Source: Ectothiorhodospiraceae bacterium (GTDB taxonomy: Bacteria; Pseudomonadota; Gammaproteobacteria; Thiohalomonadales; Thiohalomonadaceae). Taken from it: a stretch of 5,732 nucleotides of DNA. The DNA lies in assembly GCA_007125455.1 (NCBI GenBank), contig SLDE01000201.1, forward strand, positions 1-5,732, read 5' to 3'. The stretch's first letter is position 1. Each line of letters opens with the position of its first letter. The notes beneath the pieces were generated by a model, which saw nothing but the letters and a program-made list of their open reading frames with translations, was not told where the DNA came from and ran no database searches. The translations under genes were made by a program, and so were the position numbers. Below, one piece after another: positions 1-5,732 of this stretch.

Positions 1-643
1 CACTGTTCAGGCGCTGGGCAAAGGCGGCGGTAAACTTCTCCGGCATATGCTGCACCACCACGATCCCCGGCACGGTACGCGGCAGCGCCACCAACACCCG
101 CTCCAAGGCCTGGGTGCCACCAGTGGAGGTACCGATGGCGATCACCTTGTCGGTGGTACGGCCCAAATCGGTACTCGCCGGGGCGATGCGCGCCACCGGC
201 TTCGCCCGAGCGACCGCCGGGGCGGAGGCCAAGCGATCGGAGCGCACCCTTGCGGCCGAGCGCACCGCCTGGGTGAGTGTCTCCTTTTCTTCCATAAAAA
301 ACCCCCGCGCGCCAAAACGGGGCTTGGTGATGATCTCCACCGCCCCGGCGGACATCGCCTGCATGGTGATCTCGGCCCCCCGCTCGGTAAGGGAGGAGCA
401 GATCACCACCGGGGTGGGGTGTTCCTGCATCAGCTTTTTTAAAAAGGTAATGCCGTCCATGCGCGGCATCTCGATATCCAGCACGATCACATCGGGCCAT
501 TGCTGCTCCATCTTGCGCAGCGCAAACAGGGGATCGGGGGCCGTAGCGATGACCTCGATCCCCGCATCGGCATTGAGTACCTGCCCAAGTACCTGCCGTA
601 CCACCGCCGAGTCGTCGACGATCATCACCTTGATAGCTGCCAT
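1..643 (-). CDS. cheB: CheB, chemotaxis response regulator protein-glutamate methylesterase/deamidase (3' end outside window)
   Basis: CheB removes methyl groups from receptor glutamates and deamidates glutamines. It acts in the cytoplasm and is switched on when CheA phosphorylates its receiver domain. The 214 visible residues start MAAIKVMIVDDSAVVR. The receiver spans about 1-120, with acidic pair D10-D11, phospho-acceptor D56 in LDIEMPRMDG (the same number as in E. coli CheB), S83 and K107 in TKP. An Ala/Arg/Pro-rich linker runs about 120-163. The methylesterase domain begins at VIAIGTSTGG, where S173 matches the catalytic serine, and H199 in QHMPEKF matches the catalytic histidine. The catalytic aspartate and the remaining C-terminal part (over 100 residues) lie beyond the window edge, so the gene is cut by the window and shows no sign of damage. 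It starts 38 nt after cheR and has a strong Shine-Dalgarno stretch at 644-653. Receiver plus GTSTGG plus QHMP makes the identification secure. Confidence 0.97.
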   Translation of the reverse strand, partial: MAAIKVMIVDDSAVVRQVLGQVLNADAGIEVIATAPDPLFALRKMEQQWPDVIVLDIEMPRMDGITFLKKLMQEHPTPVVICSSLTERGAEITMQAMSAGAVEIITKPRFGARGFFMEEKETLTQAVRSAARVRSDRLASAPAVARAKPVARIAPASTDLGRTTDKVIAIGTSTGGTQALERVLVALPRTVPGIVVVQHMPEKFTAAFAQRLNS

Positions 644-653
644 TCCTCTCCCC
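644..653 (-). promoter_or_regulatory. Shine-Dalgarno sequence of cheB
   Basis: Read on the minus strand, GGGGAGAGGA lies directly before the ATG at 643-641. The GGGGAG core is 4 nt from the start codon. It supports this start and lets cheB initiate independently of cheR, which ends 38 nt upstream. Confidence 0.75.
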
Positions 654-681
654 TTTTATTCACCAGCCTGCATGATGCCCG

Positions 682-1548
682 TCACCCCTGCCAACGGTAG
701 ATCGACGGGGCCACCACGCTAAAGCCATCGTGCATGCCGTTGATGGTCTCGGAAAGCCCCACGATCAAATGCCCGCCGGGGTGAAGGCGTTCGGCCAGCT
801 TGTGTACCAGCTCACGCTTGGTCTGCTGGTTGAAATAAATCATCACATTGCGCAAAAAGATCACATGAAAGCGCCCCAGCTCAGGCCAGCGATCATTGAG
901 ATTGAGCTTGCGAAACTCGGTGTGTTCGCGCAGGCGGCGCACTACCCGCAGGTTTCCCACCTGCTCACGCACCCCCTGCAGGCAGTACTGTTGCAAATAG
1001 GGGCGCGGGATCTTCGCGACCGCCTCCAGTGGATAGATCCCCTGCTGCGCCACGTTCAGCACCCGCTCGCTGATGTCGGTGCCGAGGATCTGATAACCGC
1101 GTCCGTGCCGGGCCTCGTCAATGATCATCGCCAGGCTGTAGGCCTCCTCGCCGGAGGAGCAGGCCGCGCTCCACAGACGGATCTCATTTACCGTAGCAAG
1201 CTGCGGCAGCAGCTTTTGCTGCAACCAGTTAAGGTGGCGATCCTCGCGAAAGAAATAGGTCTCGTTGGTGGTGATAAGATTGAGCAACACCTGACGTTCC
1301 TGGCTGTTGGCCGGGTTGTTCACCAGCGCATAGTAATGCTCAAAATCATGGATCCCCAACTCACGCAGGCGCCGACCCAAGCGCCCCACCAATAGCCCTT
1401 TTTTATGGCCAGCCAGCTCAATCCCGGACAGCCGTGCAATCAGATCGCGCAGGCGCTGAAACTCATGATCGCGAATGTGCATTGCCCCTTCGGCCATCGC
1501 TCCCTGCAACGGGCCGGGGAAGGTCAGTGCAGCCACCGTGGCGTTCAT
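682..1548 (-). CDS. cheR: CheR, SAM-dependent chemotaxis receptor glutamate methyltransferase
   Basis: CheR transfers methyl groups from S-adenosylmethionine to receptor glutamates and opposes CheB in adaptation. The 288-residue product is close to E. coli CheR in length. The N-terminal helical domain (about 25-95) has the basic stretch GHKKGLLVGRLGRRLRELG that contacts receptors. It is followed by LITTNETYFFRE (91-102). The SAM-binding domain shows RLWSAACSSGEEAYSLAM (124-141), LGTDIS (155-160), FLRNVMIYF (231-239) and HLIVGLSET (260-268). The beta-subdomain (about 188-215, QGVREQVGNLRVV) appears the same length as in E. coli CheR, recalled from memory, which would permit pentapeptide docking. 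The first ATG is weakly served: only GGGG, 7 nt upstream. ATGs at residues 18 and 23 are alternatives, but the first gives the usual N-terminal spacing. The ATG overlaps the TGA that closes a cryptic continuation of cheW2. The stop is TGA. Confidence 0.96.
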   Translation of the reverse strand: MNATVAALTFPGPLQGAMAEGAMHIRDHEFQRLRDLIARLSGIELAGHKKGLLVGRLGRRLRELGIHDFEHYYALVNNPANSQERQVLLNLITTNETYFFREDRHLNWLQQKLLPQLATVNEIRLWSAACSSGEEAYSLAMIIDEARHGRGYQILGTDISERVLNVAQQGIYPLEAVAKIPRPYLQQYCLQGVREQVGNLRVVRRLREHTEFRKLNLNDRWPELGRFHVIFLRNVMIYFNQQTKRELVHKLAERLHPGGHLIVGLSETINGMHDGFSVVAPSIYRWQG

Positions 1549-1598
1549 TGCGCAGCCCCGCTGGCTGTGGACATGGAGCGCTGTAGGCTGGCCAACTC
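1545..1598 (-). other. Cryptic in-frame 3' extension of cheW2 after its TAG stop
   Basis: After the cheW2 TAG (1601-1599) the same frame stays open for 17 codons, ELASLQRSMSTASGAAQ, and closes with TGA at 1547-1545. That TGA overlaps the cheR ATG in a four-base ATGA junction. Adding these residues plus one for the TAG codon would make CheW2 171 residues, near the roughly 167 of E. coli CheW, against 153 as it stands. An acidic-ELAxL C-terminal helix after the conserved VVLL strand is usual for CheW. A single GAG-to-TAG change would explain the present state. The alternative is a 50-nt intergenic spacer that is open in this frame by chance. That the frame is open is directly seen; that it was once coding is inference. 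Confidence 0.55.
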
Positions 1599-2060
1599 CT
1601 AGATATTGAAGGTGGTGGCCTGCTCCAGCAGCACCACAAAGCGTTCGGCGATGCGCCCCATCCCGGCGATGAACTCCTCGCGGATCCCGGCCCCAAAACC
1701 CGGTGCAGGCTGGATCTCGCGACTGTCTATGTCGATCACCTCACTGACCGCATCCACCATCACCCCCAACTCCATGGTCTCTTCATCGAAGGCCAACTCC
1801 ATCACCACCACACAGGTGCGCTTGCCCGACTTCAGTGGATGACGGCCCAGCCGGGCAGAGAGATCGACGATGGGTACCACATTGCCACGCAGATTGATCA
1901 CCCCACGCACATGGGAGGGCATCATTGGCACCCGACTCACCCCCTCATATTCGATGATCTCCCGCACATGGACGATGGGCAGACCAAAGGTCTCCTGCCC
2001 CAACAGAAACAACAGCACCTTTTGCTGCTCAAGTTCCTCGTTCTGCATCGCCTCATCCAT
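1599..2060 (-). CDS. cheW: CheW, receptor-kinase coupling protein (second tandem copy, apparently C-terminally shortened)
   Basis: CheW is a cytoplasmic SH3-like adaptor linking receptor tips to the CheA P5 domain. This 153-residue copy shows FLLGQETFGLPIVHVREII (18-36), the conserved core VPMMPSHVRGVINLRGNVVP (44-63) with the NLRG motif at 56-59, VDLSARL (65-71), a VVVMEL strand (84-89), ELGVMVDAVSEVIDI (97-111) and a final RFVVLL strand (140-145). It ends soon after that strand at TAG, the only non-TGA stop visible in the window, so the usual C-terminal helix is missing. That helix seems to be encoded just past the stop. The start overlaps the end of cheW1 by 8 nt and has a strong Shine-Dalgarno inside cheW1, which supports translational coupling. 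The folded core is complete, so the product is probably functional. It is paralogous to cheW1 but clearly diverged. Confidence 0.94.
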   Translation of the reverse strand: MDEAMQNEELEQQKVLLFLLGQETFGLPIVHVREIIEYEGVSRVPMMPSHVRGVINLRGNVVPIVDLSARLGRHPLKSGKRTCVVVMELAFDEETMELGVMVDAVSEVIDIDSREIQPAPGFGAGIREEFIAGMGRIAERFVVLLEQATTFNI

Positions 2061-2595
2061 TTTGCACCTCCCCGGCCGCAGCCGCGTTCACCGTCTCCAG
2101 GGACAAATCCGGGTGGTGATGTCCCGGCTCTGCCAAATCCGCCATGTCCAGCAGGCGGGTGATATTCAACAACACCACAAACTGGCCATCGTTCTTGCCG
2201 ATGCCGTGCATATAGTCCACCGGGATATCGCCATCGAAGGATGGGGCCTCTTCGATCTGCTCCGGAAGCAGGTCAAAGACCTCGTTCACCTCATCCACCA
2301 ACAGCCCGACATCCCGCGCACTATGCCGCTTGCCGGGGGAGTCGACGATCACAATGCAACTACGCTCACTGGCGGCCGCCTGCCCTAGTGCCAGGCGCTG
2401 GGAAAGGTCTACCACCGGCACCCCGTTGCCGCGCAGATTGAAACTGCCAAGGATGCAGGAGGGCATTAGCGGTAAGCGCACCACCGCCCCGGCCTCGACG
2501 ATCTCCTTGACCTGCCCCACCGGAATGGCCAGTAGCTGACCGCTCACGGTGGTGGAAAGGTATTTGGCGGTGCTATTGAATGTTTGAGTCTGCAT
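2053..2595 (-). CDS. cheW: CheW, receptor-kinase coupling protein (first tandem copy, extended C-terminus)
   Basis: This is a 180-residue CheW-domain adaptor coupling chemoreceptors to CheA. Visible elements are KYLSTTVSGQLLAIPVGQVK (11-30), the core LPLMPSCILGSFNLRGNGVP (41-60) with NLRG at 53-56, VVDLSQRL (61-68), a CIVIVDS strand (80-86), DVGLLVDEVNEVFDL (95-109) and FVVLLNITRLLDM (139-151). Glycine at position 58, in NLRGNGVP, replaces the aliphatic residue more often seen just before VP. After about residue 152 a polar tail with an HHH run and an Ala-rich end adds some 25 residues beyond the helix. The last codons of that tail also carry the Shine-Dalgarno and start of cheW2. The gene begins 8 nt after the mcp stop with its own ribosome site. 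Aligned by eye, the central 50 residues are roughly 40% identical to CheW2, which indicates an old duplication or two specialised couplers. Confidence 0.95.
   Translation of the reverse strand: MQTQTFNSTAKYLSTTVSGQLLAIPVGQVKEIVEAGAVVRLPLMPSCILGSFNLRGNGVPVVDLSQRLALGQAAASERSCIVIVDSPGKRHSARDVGLLVDEVNEVFDLLPEQIEEAPSFDGDIPVDYMHGIGKNDGQFVVLLNITRLLDMADLAEPGHHHPDLSLETVNAAAAGEVQNG
2066..2073 (-). promoter_or_regulatory. Shine-Dalgarno of cheW2 embedded in the end of cheW1
   Basis: The minus strand reads GGGGAGGT, with GGAGG placed 6 nt before the ATG at 2060-2058. This selects that ATG over a second in-frame ATG four codons later. The site is formed by the last codons of cheW1 (the AGEV residues near its C-terminus), so the tail of CheW1 is constrained by the initiation signal of cheW2. 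Confidence 0.8.
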
Positions 2596-2599
2596 GGCA

Positions 2600-2605
2600 C
2601 ACCTC
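2600..2605 (-). promoter_or_regulatory. Shine-Dalgarno of cheW1 overlapping the mcp stop codon
   Basis: The minus strand reads GAGGTG, 4 nt before the ATG at 2595-2593. Its first bases are part of the mcp TGA stop (2606-2604), so termination of mcp places ribosomes on the cheW1 start, consistent with coupling. Confidence 0.65.
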
Positions 2606-4334
2606 AGGCGGTTTCGGTGGCGGGAAAGCGTTCAAAGTCGCCCTCCGCATCGTAGCTTCCGCGTCGTCCGGTGCCTTTGCTCGGTTGCGGCAGGGCCGGG
2701 GCAGCCTGCGTGGCACGACGCGGTGCAGCCACCTGGCGCGGACTGGCCGTCATGGCCCCCATGCTGCCCTGCTCCAGACGGAAGAAGGCGATGGTGGAGG
2801 CCAGCTGGGAGGCCTGGGCGTTCATCTCTTCGGCGGTGGCCGCCAACTCCTCGGAAGAGGAAGCGGCGTTTTGTGAAACGGTATCCAATTGGCCCACCGC
2901 GGCGTTGATCTGCGCAATGCCGGTAGACTGCTCCTCGGAAGAGGCAGTGATCTCCTGCACCAAATCGGCGGTACGCTGGATACTGGGCAGCATCTCATCC
3001 AGCAACTCACCGGCACGCTCGGCCACCTTGACGCTGCTCCCCGCCAGGGTACTTATCTCCTGCGCCGAGACCTGGGAGCGCTCAGCCAGCTTGCGCACCT
3101 CATCGGCCACCACGGCAAAGCCCTTGCCATGCTCCCCTGCACGGGCCGCCTCGATGGCGGCATTCAGTGCCAGCAGATTGGTCTTGTAGGCGATGTCCTC
3201 AATGATGGATATCTTATCGGCGATATTGCGCATCGCCTCCACAGTCTCCTTCACCGCCTTGCCCCCATCGGTGGCTTGGCTGCGAGAAGTAGTAGCAATA
3301 GCGTCGGTGGCGCGGGCGTTCTCCGCATTCTGGTTGACTGAAGCGGTCATCTGCTCCAGTGAGGAACTGCTCTGCTCGGTGCTGGAGGCCAGCTCGGTGG
3401 CGCTCTGGCTCATCGACTGCGCGGTGGCGCTGACCTGCTCCGAGGCACTGGAAAGATTGTCAGAGGCGGAGCGCACATCGGCCATGATCTGCGAAAGCTT
3501 AGTGATCATGCGATTGATCGCCGCCAGCATGCTGCTGTCATCCCCCGCGCGCAGCTGCACCCGGGTGGCCAGATCGCCGTTGGCCACCCGGCTCACCACC
3601 TCAGAGGCGTAGAGGGGATCGCCGCCAAGGTTGTGCAGAATGCTGCGGATGATAAACAGCGCAAAGAGGATCAGCAGGATAGAGGCCATTAGCCCGATCA
3701 CCACCATGCCAACGATCGCCTGACGCTCGGCGGCCCGCCCCTCGGCGACCGCCTCCGCAGCTATCTGGGTATTGAGATCCACGATGCGATTCAGGGTCGC
3801 TTCAGAAGTGGCAAATTGTGCAGCGCTTTGATCCAACTGGGTGAACAGGCGCTCAAACAGGGCCTGTTGTCCCTCCACGCTGCGGTTTTGGCTCAGGGCG
3901 CTGATGGTTTCAGTCAGTTGGCGGTCGGTGTCCCGCCAGGCATCCCACTCACGCACAAACTGGTTCCACAGGCCCGCCTCATGCTCGGTCTGCGGCAGCG
4001 GCTCATAGATCGCCCAACCGTGGCGAATGTTGTCCCAGGCGCGCTCCTTGATCTGCAACACCTCGGCAAAGCGGGCCTGGGCCTGGTAGTCGTTTTCCCA
4101 GGTAAGGGCCAGCAGATCGGCGGCACGCACCGCCGTCTGCCCCTCACTGACCACCAACAGGCCCTGTACCGAGGGCAGACGCACCTCGGCGATCTCACCC
4201 ATCGCCCGATCCACCTGCATGATCCCGCTCAAGCCCGCCCCGCCGAGCATCGCCGAGGCGATGATCGCCACAGCCAATAGGGAGAGCAGCTTGGCCCTGA
4301 CTGTCATACCGGATAACGCCGACACCTGTTTCAT
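2604..4334 (-). CDS. Methyl-accepting chemotaxis protein, 4-helix-bundle-type periplasmic sensor, HAMP and MCP signalling domain
   Basis: This is an inner-membrane chemoreceptor of 576 residues. A short cytoplasmic start with basic residues precedes membrane segment 1 (about 14-37). A helical periplasmic domain (about 38-205) follows, whose pattern fits the four-helix-bundle MCP sensor family. It holds six tryptophans between W79 and W133. Membrane segment 2 is about 206-230, followed by a HAMP domain (about 229-282, LGGDP...VANGDLATRV). The signalling hairpin is about 285-519, with tip IAYKTNLLALNAA, EAARAGEHGKGFAVVADEV. Methylation-like sites occur at E299/Q300, E320/Q321, E467/E468 and E495/E496. 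A flexible Ala/Pro/Arg tail ends with DFERF at 566-570, a possible CheR/CheB docking pentapeptide. The start is set by GGGAGAGAG at 4339-4347. An upstream ATG at 4475 would overlap cheA by 115 nt and add no sensible sequence. The ligand cannot be told from the sequence. Confidence 0.95.
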   Translation of the reverse strand: MKQVSALSGMTVRAKLLSLLAVAIIASAMLGGAGLSGIMQVDRAMGEIAEVRLPSVQGLLVVSEGQTAVRAADLLALTWENDYQAQARFAEVLQIKERAWDNIRHGWAIYEPLPQTEHEAGLWNQFVREWDAWRDTDRQLTETISALSQNRSVEGQQALFERLFTQLDQSAAQFATSEATLNRIVDLNTQIAAEAVAEGRAAERQAIVGMVVIGLMASILLILFALFIIRSILHNLGGDPLYASEVVSRVANGDLATRVQLRAGDDSSMLAAINRMITKLSQIMADVRSASDNLSSASEQVSATAQSMSQSATELASSTEQSSSSLEQMTASVNQNAENARATDAIATTSRSQATDGGKAVKETVEAMRNIADKISIIEDIAYKTNLLALNAAIEAARAGEHGKGFAVVADEVRKLAERSQVSAQEISTLAGSSVKVAERAGELLDEMLPSIQRTADLVQEITASSEEQSTGIAQINAAVGQLDTVSQNAASSSEELAATAEEMNAQASQLASTIAFFRLEQGSMGAMTASPRQVAAPRRATQAAPALPQPSKGTGRRGSYDAEGDFERFPATETA

Positions 4335-4338
4335 CTCA

Positions 4339-4347
4339 CTCTCTCCC
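4339..4347 (-). promoter_or_regulatory. Shine-Dalgarno fixing the mcp start
   Basis: The minus strand reads GGGAGAGAG, with the GGGAG part 8 nt before the ATG at 4334-4332. The site sits in the 26-nt cheA-mcp gap. It favours this start, which puts a basic N-terminus and first membrane helix in the usual place, over the longer open frame that runs back into cheA. Confidence 0.75.
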
Positions 4348-4360
4348 GTAAAGTATTCAC

Positions 4361-5732
4361 TCAGGCAGCCGCGCTGGCCAGGCTGCCATTTTCGGATGCC
4401 AACTGAAGCAGCTGCGCCACATCCAGGATCACCGCCACATCGCCGCTGCCCAGAATGGTCGAGCCGCTGACACAACGTAGATGGTTGAACAGCTTGCCCA
4501 GGGGTTTGATCACCGTCTGCACCTCACCCAGCAGCTGGTCCACCACCAGCCCGGCCTTTTGCCCGGCATACTGCACCACCACGATATTGCGCCGTGCGCC
4601 CCGTTCCTGTTCGTCAAAGACCTGGCTTAGATGCAGATAGGGCAATACCTCGCCGCGCAGATTGATGTATTGCCCCTCGTGGTCGTGGTTTTGATCCACT
4701 GCAGTCATCTCAATGCACTCATGCACCATGTCCAGCGGCAACACATAGGAAGACTCGCCAACTTGCACCAGAAAGCCGTCGATGATCGCCAGGGTCAGCG
4801 GCAGGCGAATACGGATACAGCTGCCCTTGCCCAGTTCGCTCTCCACGTCGACGGTGCCGCGCAGGGCCTCGATATTCTTCTTCACCACATCCATGCCCAC
4901 GCCGCGCCCGGACAGCGAGGTCACCTCGGCGGCGGTGCTCAGCCCCGGCTCAAAGATCAGCCGCAGGATCTCGCTGCGACTGAGCTGCTGATTGCCCTGC
5001 GCCAGCCCCTTGGCGATGGCCTTATCCATCAGCTTGATCTCGTCGATGCCACTGCCATCGTCGCGCACCTCGATCACGATGCTGCCGGAGTCGTGGTAAG
5101 CATTAAGCTGTACCTGACCGGCCTCCGGTTTGCCCGCAGCCTGACGCTGCTCAACACTCTCCACCCCGTGGTCGATGGCATTGCGCACCAGGTGCATCAG
5201 TGGGTCGCCAATCTTCTCCACCACGGTCTTGTCCAGCTCGGTCTCGGCACCGGCGATCTGCAGCTCCACCTGTTTGCCCAATTCATGGGAGACATCGCGC
5301 ACCACCCGGTGAAAACGACTAAAGGTCTCGCCAATGGGCACCATGCGCAGGCGCAGCGCGGTATCGCGGATCTCCTCCACCAAACGGCGCATCGCCGAAT
5401 TCGACTCCACCAATTGATCGTCGGCGATGTGTTGGGCAATAAGGTGCGTGCTGGCCCCGGCGATCACCAACTCACCCACCAGGTTGATCAGGCTATCGAG
5501 CTTGTCTGCATCAATCCGTAGCGAACGTGATGCACGCCCCGCCGGGTTTGGCCGTGAGGCTGCGGCAGTCGGGACGGCCTCTGCTGCACCAGGGGACGAT
5601 GGCGAAGCATCCTCTTGCTGAGCTGCTACAGATCCCGTTGCCGTGCCCTGCTCAGGCGGCAACAGTGCTTGTACCTTCTCCAGCAGGTGGGGTGGCAGCT
5701 GGGTAGTGAGCGCCCGACAGCCATCCCGATCA
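4361..5732 (-). CDS. cheA: CheA, chemotaxis sensor histidine kinase (5' end outside window)
   Basis: CheA autophosphorylates under receptor control and passes phosphate to CheY and CheB. The frame is open to the window edge, so only the C-terminal 456 residues are seen (numbered from the first full codon at 5731). The phosphorylated-histidine domain P1 and any P2 are missing only because of the window limit. Residues 27-68 are a Gln/Ala/Pro/Ser-rich linker. P3 dimerisation begins at SLRIDADKLDSLINLVGELV (70-89). The P4 ATP-binding domain has an N box HLVRNAIDHGVE (180-191), G1 DDGSGID (224-230), F box IFEPGLSTA (259-267), G2 GRGVGMD (275-281) and GKGSCIRIRLPLTLAI (301-316). All ATP-site boxes look intact. 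P5, the CheW-like domain (about 317-443), carries NLRGEVLPYLHL, echoing the NLRG motif of CheW. The stop is TGA, 26 nt before mcp. A TTG at 5662 is not a credible start because it falls in the inter-domain linker region. Confidence 0.97.
   Translation of the reverse strand, partial: DRDGCRALTTQLPPHLLEKVQALLPPEQGTATGSVAAQQEDASPSSPGAAEAVPTAAASRPNPAGRASRSLRIDADKLDSLINLVGELVIAGASTHLIAQHIADDQLVESNSAMRRLVEEIRDTALRLRMVPIGETFSRFHRVVRDVSHELGKQVELQIAGAETELDKTVVEKIGDPLMHLVRNAIDHGVESVEQRQAAGKPEAGQVQLNAYHDSGSIVIEVRDDGSGIDEIKLMDKAIAKGLAQGNQQLSRSEILRLIFEPGLSTAAEVTSLSGRGVGMDVVKKNIEALRGTVDVESELGKGSCIRIRLPLTLAIIDGFLVQVGESSYVLPLDMVHECIEMTAVDQNHDHEGQYINLRGEVLPYLHLSQVFDEQERGARRNIVVVQYAGQKAGLVVDQLLGEVQTVIKPLGKLFNHLRCVSGSTILGSGDVAVILDVAQLLQLASENGSLASAAA

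Noticed and set aside
1..643. cheB considered as a truncated gene
   Set aside because: The frame is open to the window edge with intact receiver and catalytic motifs, so the missing C-terminus is a window artefact.
730..1395. Open frame of 221 codons on the plus strand opposite cheR
   Set aside because: It is antisense to the SAM-binding and N-terminal domains of CheR, which carry all expected motifs. No ribosome site or domain supports the plus-strand frame.
1545..1574. Nine-codon mini-ORF (ATGTCC...CAATGA) before cheR, considered as a leader peptide
   Set aside because: It is simply the end of the cheW2 frame continuation. It lacks a well-spaced ribosome site of its own, and the truncated-tail explanation accounts for it better.
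4335..4475. Longer N-terminus for the receptor, starting at 4475
   Set aside because: It would overlap cheA by 115 nt and add 47 residues of low-sense, Cys/Gly/Arg-rich sequence before the first membrane helix. The ATG at 4334 has a clear Shine-Dalgarno.
4631..5521. Long open frame of 296 codons on the plus strand opposite cheA
   Set aside because: It lies wholly antisense to conserved CheA P3-P5 coding sequence and its translation has no recognisable domain. GC-rich codon bias commonly leaves such antisense frames open.
5528..5653. Gln/Ala/Pro/Ser-rich stretch in cheA considered as an unusual inserted region
   Set aside because: Low-complexity linkers between the N-terminal domains and P3 are normal in CheA. 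Nothing here marks it as foreign or functional beyond flexibility.
1..5732. A new defence, mobile or otherwise undescribed system
   Set aside because: All six genes belong to well-known chemotaxis families, with gaps of 50 nt or less. No repeats, insertion-sequence ends, tRNA or unknown gene is present.

Overview
The window is one co-oriented block of six bacterial chemotaxis genes, all on the minus strand. In transcription order they are cheA (5' end outside the window), a methyl-accepting chemotaxis protein (mcp), two tandem cheW genes, cheR, and cheB (3' end outside the window). By eye the DNA is GC-rich, around 60%. Protein style and gene order (cheA-mcp-cheW-cheR-cheB) fit a motile proteobacterium, most likely a gammaproteobacterium. 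I cannot name a genus from this sequence.

Layout from high to low coordinates: cheA fragment 5732-4361 (end of the N-terminal region, linker, P3 dimerisation, P4 kinase and P5 regulatory domains); a 26-nt gap; mcp 4334-2604; an 8-nt gap; cheW1 2595-2053; an 8-nt overlap; cheW2 2060-1599; a 50-nt gap holding a cryptic in-frame extension of cheW2; cheR 1548-682; a 38-nt gap; cheB 643-1. The largest gap is 50 nt, and I see no promoter, terminator, RNA gene, mobile element or CRISPR array. The tight packing and stop/start overlaps point to one operon whose promoter lies upstream of the window.

How the parts should work together: the membrane receptor passes signals to the CheA kinase through CheW couplers. 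CheR adds methyl groups to receptor glutamates. CheB, activated when CheA phosphorylates its receiver domain, removes them, giving adaptation. No cheY, cheZ or cheD lies in the window, although cheD often sits between cheR and cheB in such clusters.

I do not see a new kind of system here. The most informative oddity is at the end of cheW2. Its stop is TAG, while every other visible stop in the block is TGA. The same frame then continues for 17 codons that resemble a normal CheW C-terminal tail and ends in an ATGA overlap with the cheR start. This looks like a recent amber truncation of cheW2 that also uncoupled cheR. Other points are a possible CheR-docking pentapeptide (DFERF) set six residues in from the receptor C-terminus, and a receptor signalling hairpin one heptad shorter per side than that of E. 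coli Tsr.
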